NCBI GenBank assembly: GCA_022316685.1
Contig: JAKJHU010000038.1
Location: 1,970,384-2,034,383 of the forward strand
Source of the DNA: Progne subis subis
Taxonomy: Eukaryota; Chordata; Aves; Passeriformes; Hirundinidae
Length of the DNA stretch: 64,000 nt
Direction of reading: 5' to 3'
Below, in pieces: positions 60,601 through 64,000 of the stretch (its first letter is position 1; the number at the start of each line of letters is the position of its first letter). The position numbers were made by a program, and so were the translations under genes. The notes beneath the pieces are model-generated. The model was not told where the DNA came from. It did no database searches and worked only from the letters and a program-made list of their open reading frames with translations.

Positions 60601-61322
60601 TGATGCTTTATAGCATCTAACCTATTTTTTTTTTTCTTTTTTTTTCTGTAGGCGACGGTCTGAACTGCCTGGCAGGGCTATAAACTGATTCTCTATCCAC
60701 CTGCAGCAGCCTTTGCTTCCCACTCATACCTCAATAACTCAAGGCGAATTCAGAGCAATTGGGAATATAACGCTTTGAAAAGCTGCAATTAGCATCCAAA
60801 TTTCGCTTGATTACAGGCTTCAGCGTAGGCTGAATAGAAGCTGCAGCATTAGCATTTGTAAAATGTAGCGGGAAGACGCACGCTTCAATACCCTGGGTGC
60901 AACTTCGCCCTTTAACGGATTCGTTTTCTCCACACCTCTTCCAACATCCCGATTTTTTTGTCCATCTGGGAGGTCGGTTTATTGTCTATACCTCTCAGAC
61001 GTGGCTGTAAGATAAAGACAACGTTGGCCAGTGAGGTGGGCTTTTCCTCACAGCGTTATATTCGCCACGGACCGACCTCTCCCGTTCCCCAGTAGGAAGA
61101 TGGTTTCTTTGTGTAGAGCACTTTCCGCACCTTGTTTAATGGCGCGGAACAGGGCTTCACAGATGTATCGTTTCGTTTCGAAACTGGTCTTTCTGAGCCT
61201 AAACGGAGAAAGCCTCCAAAACACTTAAAACGAGGAAAATATTAAAACCTACTTGTGGGTCGCAAATTAGGTGGGGTGGGATCCGGAGCATCGTTGGAGG
61301 ATGACGGAGCAGAAGAAGCCAT
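33428..61322 (-). CDS. GAD1: Glutamate decarboxylase 1 (GAD67), complete, 16 coding exons
   Basis: PLP-dependent enzyme that converts L-glutamate to GABA and CO2 in the cytosol of inhibitory neurons; a homodimer of the group II decarboxylase family. The 16 coding exons total 1773 nt, giving 590 residues (human 594). All phases join. Visible landmarks, with human numbers from memory in brackets: Gln186 (190) in FNQLSTG, SHYSIKK at 286-292, Asp369 (373) in HVDAAWGGG contacting the PLP ring nitrogen, Lys401 (405) in NPHKMMG forming the Schiff base, Tyr430 (434) in the catalytic loop [11 protein letters not shown], and Arg563 (567). GAD67 rather than GAD65 follows from the MASS start, the absence of the GAD65 cysteine-rich N-terminus, the catalytic-loop Tyr (GAD65 has a different residue there) and [19 protein letters not shown] at the end. 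No frameshift or premature stop is seen. Confidence 0.98.
33621..33642. repeat. (GA)11 microsatellite, read as (CT)11 in the GAD1 transcript
   Basis: Eleven perfect GA units on the plus strand. On the transcript strand they form the pyrimidine tract about 20-41 nt before the exon 17 acceptor. Confidence 0.95.
34415..34440 (+). repeat. Perfect 13-bp tandem dimer
   Basis: ACCCAGGAATTTC occurs twice head to tail in GAD1 intron 16. Confidence 0.9.
35134..35223 (-). CDS. GAD1: GAD1 coding exon 16
   Basis: 90 nt encode residues 504-533, starting [20 protein letters not shown] and ending REKLHR. Acceptor TGCAG, donor GTAAGT, phase 0. C-terminal domain. Confidence 0.97.
35224..37306 (-). other. GAD1: GAD1 introns 15 and 14 (around exon 15)
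   Basis: Intron 15 is 35224-35880 and intron 14 is 35989-37306. Unique AT-rich sequence with a 13-T run at 36027-36039. Nothing else recognised. Confidence 0.7.
35881..35988 (-). CDS. GAD1: GAD1 coding exon 15
   Basis: 108 nt encode residues 468-503, starting [20 protein letters not shown] and ending MVFEGE, the start of the small C-terminal domain. Acceptor ACAG, donor GTAAGC, phase 0. Confidence 0.97.
37307..37456 (-). CDS. GAD1: GAD1 coding exon 14, catalytic loop
   Basis: 150 nt encode residues 418-467. It contains the flexible catalytic loop [20 protein letters not shown] with Tyr430, and then [20 protein letters not shown]. The loop Tyr keeps GAD67 in its PLP-bound, constantly active form; GAD65 differs here. 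Acceptor TGTAG, donor GTAAAT. Confidence 0.98.
37457..39028 (-). other. GAD1: GAD1 intron 13
   Basis: 1.6-kb AT-rich intron. An 18-nt T run on the plus strand (38982-38999) becomes an A18 tract about 30 nt downstream of the weak exon 13 donor in the transcript. Nothing else recognised. Confidence 0.7.
39029..39107 (-). CDS. GAD1: GAD1 coding exon 13, PLP-lysine exon
   Basis: 79 nt finish Arg391 and encode residues 392-417, starting [20 protein letters not shown] and ending LVREK. Lys401 (codon 39079-39077) in NPHK is the Schiff-base lysine. Acceptor TGCAG; the donor AAG|GTCTGC is weak. Confidence 0.98.
39108..42387 (-). other. GAD1: GAD1 intron 12
   Basis: 3.3-kb intron of unique sequence. 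ORFs near 40.4-40.6 kb, 41.4-41.7 kb and 41.7-42.1 kb have no recognisable match or splice context. No repeat family identified. Confidence 0.65.
42388..42452 (-). CDS. GAD1: GAD1 coding exon 12
   Basis: 65 nt encode residues 370-390 ([20 protein letters not shown] plus Glu390) and two bases of Arg391. Acceptor TTCCAG. The donor AAG|GTACTA departs from consensus at +4 and +5. Confidence 0.97.
42609..42725 (-). CDS. GAD1: GAD1 coding exon 11
   Basis: 117 nt encode residues 331-369, starting [20 protein letters not shown] and ending WLHVD. Asp369 of the HVDAA motif pairs with the PLP pyridine nitrogen; the motif is split by the next intron. Acceptor TGTAG, donor GTAAGT, phase 0. Confidence 0.98.
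42726..43839 (-). other. GAD1: GAD1 intron 10
   Basis: 1.1-kb AT-rich intron with a 19-A run at 42776-42794 next to a GGAGGAGGTGGGGGG purine block. In the transcript this is a long pyrimidine tract about 50-85 nt before the exon 11 acceptor. Confidence 0.7.
43840..43894 (-). CDS. GAD1: GAD1 coding exon 10
   Basis: 55 nt finish Arg312 and encode residues 313-330 ([18 protein letters not shown]). Acceptor TTACAG. The donor AAG|GTTTGT is weak. Exon length is not a multiple of three, so skipping would shift the frame. Confidence 0.96.
44099..44178 (-). CDS. GAD1: GAD1 coding exon 9
   Basis: 80 nt encode residues 286-311, starting [18 protein letters not shown] and ending KCNE, plus two bases of Arg312. 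His287 corresponds to the histidine that stacks on the PLP ring. Acceptor TGCAG, donor GTAGGA. The introns on both sides are short (103 and 204 nt). Confidence 0.97.
44282..44397 (-). CDS. GAD1: GAD1 coding exon 8
   Basis: 116 nt finish Gly247 and encode residues 248-285, starting [20 protein letters not shown] and ending VLFTSEH. GGAISN forms part of the PLP phosphate pocket. The final codon CAT gives His285, where human GAD67 has Gln (from memory). Donor GTGAGC, phase 0. Confidence 0.97.
44398..45793 (-). other. GAD1: GAD1 intron 7
   Basis: 1.4-kb intron. Unique sequence; no exon, repeat or RNA gene recognised. Confidence 0.65.
45794..45906 (-). CDS. GAD1: GAD1 coding exon 7
   Basis: 113 nt finish Met209 and encode residues 210-246, starting [20 protein letters not shown] and ending DGDGIFSP, plus one base of Gly247. 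Acceptor TGCAG, donor GTAAGT. This is the start of the large PLP-binding domain. Confidence 0.98.
49269..49440 (+). repeat. G/T-only low-complexity block
   Basis: About 170 nt with no C and very few A on the plus strand, made of GGGG, GGTGG and long T runs. In the GAD1 transcript it reads as an A/C-rich tract. Confidence 0.9.
49789..49821 (+). repeat. Three 11-bp tandem repeats with GTTAAC core
   Basis: TAGTGTTAACA occurs twice, followed by TACTGTTAACA, head to tail. Each unit carries the palindrome GTTAAC. Confidence 0.9.
50166..50256 (-). CDS. GAD1: GAD1 coding exon 6
   Basis: 91 nt finish Gly179 and encode residues 180-208 ([20 protein letters not shown] then WLTSTANTN) plus two bases of Met209. 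It contains Gln186, a substrate contact in human GAD67. Donor GTAAGT. Reading straight into the intron gives Met and then TAA. Confidence 0.98.
50257..53124 (-). other. GAD1: GAD1 intron 5
   Basis: 2.9-kb intron, GC-richer than the introns downstream. It contains CpG-rich patches near 50.5-51.4 kb and a GCCGA pentamer minisatellite at 52.17-52.38 kb. Long ORFs on both strands across the repeat are a by-product of its stop-free pentamers. Confidence 0.7.
52170..52377. repeat. GC-rich pentamer minisatellite with 30-bp higher-order unit
   Basis: About 40 units of a CCGAG-type pentamer. Variants recur in fixed order CCGAG, CCGTG, CCGAA, CCGAG, CCGAG, CCCTG, forming a 30-bp unit repeated several times with some shortened copies. 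CpG is present in nearly every pentamer. Confidence 0.93.
53125..53367 (-). CDS. GAD1: GAD1 coding exon 5
   Basis: 243 nt, the longest coding exon, finish Asp98 and encode residues 99-178. It includes [20 protein letters not shown] and [18 protein letters not shown] and ends with KYGVRT plus one base of Gly179. It begins the N-terminal helices of the decarboxylase fold. Acceptor CACAG, donor GTAGGT. Confidence 0.98.
53368..54052 (-). other. GAD1: GAD1 intron 4
   Basis: 685-nt intron, GC-rich in the exon 5-proximal third. Nothing further recognised. Confidence 0.7.
54053..54211 (-). CDS. GAD1: GAD1 coding exon 4
   Basis: 159 nt finish Gly45 and encode residues 46-97, from [16 protein letters not shown] to [14 protein letters not shown], plus one base of Asp98. 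This is the N-terminal regulatory stretch before the decarboxylase fold. Acceptor GTAG, donor GTAAAC. Confidence 0.97.
55826..55910. promoter_or_regulatory. GAD1: Candidate neural enhancer: homeodomain and E-box cluster
   Basis: Within 85 bp: CAATTATTAG (55831-55840), TCATTAGG (55871-55878), CAGCTG (55884-55889) and CAGGTG (55899-55904). Such sites suit DLX/LHX homeodomain and ASCL1-type bHLH factors that drive GABAergic genes. Inferred from motifs only. Confidence 0.35.
56000..57290. promoter_or_regulatory. GAD1: Intragenic CpG island in GAD1 intron 3
   Basis: Dense CpG over about 1.3 kb, well away from the GAD1 promoter. Broad ORFs on both strands reflect composition. It could be a Polycomb-type island or a secondary or antisense promoter. 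Confidence 0.55.
57484..57597 (+). repeat. G/T-rich tract followed by a G17 run
   Basis: G/T-rich plus strand at about 57484-57560 with a single C, then a pure 17-G run at 57581-57597. Guanine runs of this length readily form quadruplexes. Confidence 0.9.
59090..59660. promoter_or_regulatory. GAD1: CpG island around GAD1 exon 3
   Basis: Very GC- and CpG-dense sequence overlapping exon 3 and the end of intron 3. Part of the broad CpG-rich 5' domain of the gene. Confidence 0.65.
59447..59509 (-). CDS. GAD1: GAD1 coding exon 3
   Basis: 63 nt finish Thr24 and encode residues 25-44 ([20 protein letters not shown]) plus one base of Gly45. This segment is conserved among GAD67 proteins. Acceptor TTCCAG, donor GTAAGT. 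It lies in a CpG-rich block. Confidence 0.96.
59510..61252 (-). other. GAD1: GAD1 intron 2
   Basis: 1.7-kb intron. CpG-dense from about 59.9 to 60.33 kb, then an AT-richer part (60.33-60.86 kb) with homeodomain and POU-type motifs. No repeat family recognised. Confidence 0.7.
60330..60862. promoter_or_regulatory. GAD1: Candidate enhancer with homeodomain and paired POU-type sites
   Basis: AATTAATT at 60364-60371, and two ATTAGCAT (ATGCTAAT on the other strand) sites at 60788-60795 and 60848-60855, exactly 60 bp apart and each preceded by AGCTGCA. ATGCTAAT-like sequences are typical POU III/BRN2 sites. Inferred from motifs only. Confidence 0.35.
61253..61322 (-). CDS. GAD1: GAD1 coding exon 2 (start codon)
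   Basis: 70 nt encode residues 1-23 ([18 protein letters not shown] then NLRPT) plus the first base of Thr24. The start matches the MASS start of vertebrate GAD67. Donor GTAGGT at 61252. This N-terminal region is the variable, enzymatically dispensable part. Confidence 0.95.
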
Positions 61323-61398
61323 CCCTTCAGAAAAGCCCCAGTCCTCGGAACTGGTATTTCCTCGATATTCCTCTGAAGGGTCGGCAGCAAGGGATTTG
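61323..61398 (-). other. GAD1: GAD1 exon 2, 5' UTR part
   Basis: 76 nt from the acceptor (TTACAG) to the ATG. The start context is GAAGGGATGG, with G at -3 and G at +4. The leader is open in the GAD67 frame throughout. Confidence 0.85.
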
Positions 61399-62538
61399 CT
61401 GTAAGGAAGAACAGGCGGGTTTAGTGGTCTAGTCTCCTGGAGCACCGCACCGGAGTCCCGTCCAGACGTCAGCGGGCGGCAGCCGCGCAGGTCCCGAGGC
61501 GGCGGCAGGACCGGCCGAACAGGGAAAATGCCTCGACAGACTGAAGAGCAAAATCTTCCCTTCGCTAGATTCCAGGGCGCTACCCCCCGCGCCTGAATGA
61601 CGGATTTAGCAGAGCATGAAGTCTACAGCAATTATACCGGTGGCCACTGAGCAGGGCAGATATGTGGCTCTCATCAAATGGAGACCAGCGTGCAAAGCGG
61701 GCTTCGAAATCACCAGCCCAAACGACCTACAATCCCCAACAGTGCCCGCTTCTCGGCTTTACCGAGCACACGTCAGGCTAAGCACTCAGGAAAGACTGAC
61801 AGACAAAACCCCGCCGCCACAAAGGTACGTTTCGCTCAGGTCCAATGACAGGCGCCACATACATGTGCATTTGCACACACATGTTTCAGCAAACCGGGCC
61901 AGTATGCGCTCCAGCACTAACCAGCCATCTCCCGTGCCGTGCTCGATTTAGCGGCGCGAATGGCAGGAGAGGCATGTCTGTCTGGGGAAAGGAAGATACA
62001 GGAGCAGCCCTCGCCCCTCGCCAGATGTTCAGCTCTTTCCTGGTGGACACGGTGTTCCGATAACCGATAGAGGGTCCCTGGTCGAGAATTGCCGGGTCAG
62101 TGCCCAGCCAGTCTCTTTGTCCCCGCGGCTATCTGCGATTTATTTTCTTCCCCTTGTAAAGAAAATGAAGGTCGCGGTAACGAAAGAACGCTTTCTTTGT
62201 TAGAGGCTTTTTTCAAATCGGTATCTACTGATTCATTTCCACTGCTGGGTGGATTTACACCCGCGTGTAAACGTAACGGATCAACGATTTCAATGGAAAA
62301 GAGGTATTTAAATTTTTTAAGACAGCAAAGAAAACAGTCATAAGCAGTAGATATTTTCTAGACAATGCCTGAAAGTGAAGTAACAGGTTAACACTATGTC
62401 TAGGGCGGTAGCCGTATCAAAAAATCCGTTATTCCTCTATTCTTACCACAGCGACCAAAACCAATTTGGGGAGGAAAAAATGCTCCAGAGGTTCCAAAAG
62501 TCTTGAAAAAAATAGGATGTTGTTTAGAAGACACTTAC
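61399..62538 (-). other. GAD1: GAD1 intron 1
   Basis: 1.14-kb intron inside the 5' UTR, flanked by strong splice sites. CpG-bearing unique sequence; no repeat or ORF of interest recognised. Confidence 0.65.
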
Positions 62539-62588
62539 CGATGGAGCGAGCGGACACTCTTACTGCCGTAGTCCAGGTTGGCACGGTG
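62539..62588 (-). other. GAD1: GAD1 exon 1, non-coding 5' UTR (predicted)
   Basis: The right-hand limit is a guess from a TATA-like box about 30 nt upstream. The left-hand limit is a strong donor, GTAAGTGT, at 62538. It would splice to the acceptor TTCCTTACAG ending at 61399. The spliced leader has no ATG before the GAD1 start. Confidence 0.65.
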
Positions 62589-62655
62589 ACTCTAGCCTGG
62601 GAGCGACCCGCCGCTTATAAACTCTGCCAGAAACGACGTCGGAATACCAATCGCG
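62588..62655 (-). promoter_or_regulatory. GAD1: GAD1 core promoter (TATA, CRE-like, inverted CCAAT)
   Basis: Reading the minus strand toward the gene: an inverted CCAAT box (62651-62647), a GACGTC CRE-like core (62640-62635), then TTTATAAG (62621-62614), followed after 75 nt by the exon 1 donor. The order and spacing fit a focused TATA promoter of a regulated gene. CREB control of GAD1 is reported for mammals. The site assignments are by eye. Confidence 0.6.
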
Positions 62656-63300
62656 CCGCGGAATTTAATGCGAGATGACCTTTTTTCCTAGGAGTGCTCA
62701 GATTTGCTTTTTTAAAAGCGTGAATCGCCGGTTGATCTGCTTCGACGCAGGCATGAGTCACAGGACTGCCGCCACCGCCTCCGCGCCGCTCCGCACGGGG
62801 GCCGGGGGACCGCTGGGGCGGGGAAGGGCGGCCCACCGGCCCCGGCTGCTGCCGCTGCTCTGCTTAGCCCCGGGGCGGCGGGGCTGACTCCCGCGGCGGG
62901 TGGGGCCGTCCAGCCGCGGCAGGGGCGGCACCCCGAGCAGGCGGTCCTGCCGTGTGAGCCCCTCGGGCGGACAGAGCCGGAGGCTTTCCCTAGACAGCGC
63001 CGGCTCGACCCGAGGTCGCCAGCTGTGCTCATAGGCACCGCGCACATCGGCGCGCCGCTGAGGCGACGGGGCCGAACTCCCGCCCCGGCCGTCCCTGAGG
63101 CCCCGGTCCTCCCCTGAGCGTGGTGCGGGACTCGGATATGCCGGGCGGGGTTAGTGTGAATTGTAGCTTAGCAACACCCCCTGTGCCCCCCTCCGCCGTG
63201 CCGAGGGTCTGATGTGACCCGCTGTCTCAGCCCGCGGCTCCCGCCGCTCCTCCCCGCCAGAGGGTGGCAGAGGCACGGGGACCGCTGCAGGGGAACACCT
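62656..63300. promoter_or_regulatory. GAD1: CpG island upstream of GAD1
   Basis: Dense CpG continues about 650 bp upstream of the TATA box. A CTCF-like motif, CCGCCAGAGGGTGGCAG, is at 63254-63270 on the plus strand. No coding match on either strand. Confidence 0.65.
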
Positions 63301-64000
63301 GGATGCCTGTGACTTGCCCTCAGTGTTGCCAGTAGATTACGGTTTTATACCAGACATCCCTTCGCTAAAACCAAAAACATTAGGGCAAGTTTTTTGCACC
63401 CCTGACAAGCCCATGTCTGCGTTATGCCATCCGCAGCCCGAATGTGCTTAGCCAACATTTTGTGATGGTGACCGCGGTGCTGTCTTCCAGCATGCCACAG
63501 TAGCTACGCAGATGCCTAAACCAAACCCTTCTCAAAAAGATGTCACTTAAGGGGCTGAGAGGAATCTGCAATGAAACGAGAGGGGGGGAAACAGCCCGAC
63601 GGAGGCAGAGAATTTCATCCTGTGCAGGAGATGCTGGGCAGCGCAACGAGCAGCAGGGCTGTGTCCTTTCTGAAGGACTCAAGGGAAAAGAAAAAACTTA
63701 AAAGCCCGTTTTGCAAAGGAAACCATCCAGCTGACAGCATTAAGTAGCCAGACGATTGCTTTGTCGAGCACACTTACTCTCTAGGAACTGGACGTGTGAC
63801 AAAAACACGGACAACACAAAGGCTAGTTCTCAGACACAGCTTTACAGATATTAATGGCCCTAGCTGACTCGACCTTTTCTCATATCTAGACTATAATTTT
63901 CAAGCTGGTTTCAACCACTGGAAATATTTGCTCAGTGCACAGTGTGAGAAATAATAATATAACTGTAACTAATCGTCTTTATAAACATAAGCAAACGTTC
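63301..64000. other. 5' flank of GAD1, right edge
   Basis: Unique sequence falling to average GC. One 86-codon ORF on the minus strand has no recognisable match. No feature supported. Confidence 0.6.

Noticed and set aside
33428..61322. GAD2 (GAD65) instead of GAD1
   Set aside because: The N-terminus, the catalytic-loop tyrosine, the [16 protein letters not shown] ending and the GORASP2 neighbour all point to GAD1.
62993..63004. Possible REST/NRSE half-site (AGACAGCGCC) upstream of GAD1
   Set aside because: Only half of the motif is present, with no partner half at a permitted spacing.
1..64000. CRISPR arrays, tRNA/rRNA genes, prokaryotic operons or integrated viruses
   Set aside because: None seen. 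The window is vertebrate nuclear DNA, and the only mobile elements recognised are the two CR1 fragments.

Overview
The window is vertebrate nuclear DNA, most likely from a bird. It carries two multi-exon genes with GT-AG introns, CpG-rich promoters, and two decayed CR1-type LINE fragments of the avian kind. There are no bacterial features. Both genes are on the minus strand, so transcription runs from high to low coordinates: GAD1 first, then GORASP2. From general knowledge, this is the GAD1-GORASP2 order found in other vertebrates.

Region by region. (1) 1-12.3 kb holds GORASP2 (GRASP55): coding exons 1-8, the start codon at 12126 in a CpG-rich promoter, and the last exons beyond the left edge. 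Its 8-kb first intron carries two CR1 copies in opposite orientation. (2) 12.3-32 kb is an intergenic gap in which I recognise no gene. (3) 32.1-62.6 kb holds GAD1 (GAD67), complete. A short non-coding exon 1 lies near 62.54-62.59 kb and 16 coding exons run from 61322 down to the stop at 33428. Spliced together they give 1773 nt, a 590-residue protein, with every exon phase agreeing. The 3' UTR probably runs to about 32.1 kb. (4) 62.6-64 kb is the 5' flank of GAD1, with CpG-rich sequence up to about 63.3 kb and nothing recognised after it.

Base composition changes inside GAD1. Below about 50.5 kb the introns are AT-rich with homopolymer runs. From about 50.5 to 63.3 kb the introns carry repeated CpG-rich blocks, a GC-rich pentamer minisatellite and two compact clusters of homeodomain, POU and E-box motifs that look like enhancer candidates.

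The two products work in different places. GAD67 makes GABA from glutamate in the cytosol of inhibitory neurons. GRASP55 tethers medial/trans Golgi cisternae in all cells. Nothing suggests they act together. A strong CTCF-like motif at the GORASP2 promoter could separate their regulation.

I found no convincing new biological system. The observations most worth checking are a stop-free, in-frame GAD1 5' leader with a well-placed CTG, a CU microsatellite serving as the polypyrimidine tract of the last GAD1 exon, a nested GCCGA minisatellite, the intronic enhancer candidates, and loss of one reported GRASP55 phosphosite. Comparisons with human proteins and sites are from memory.
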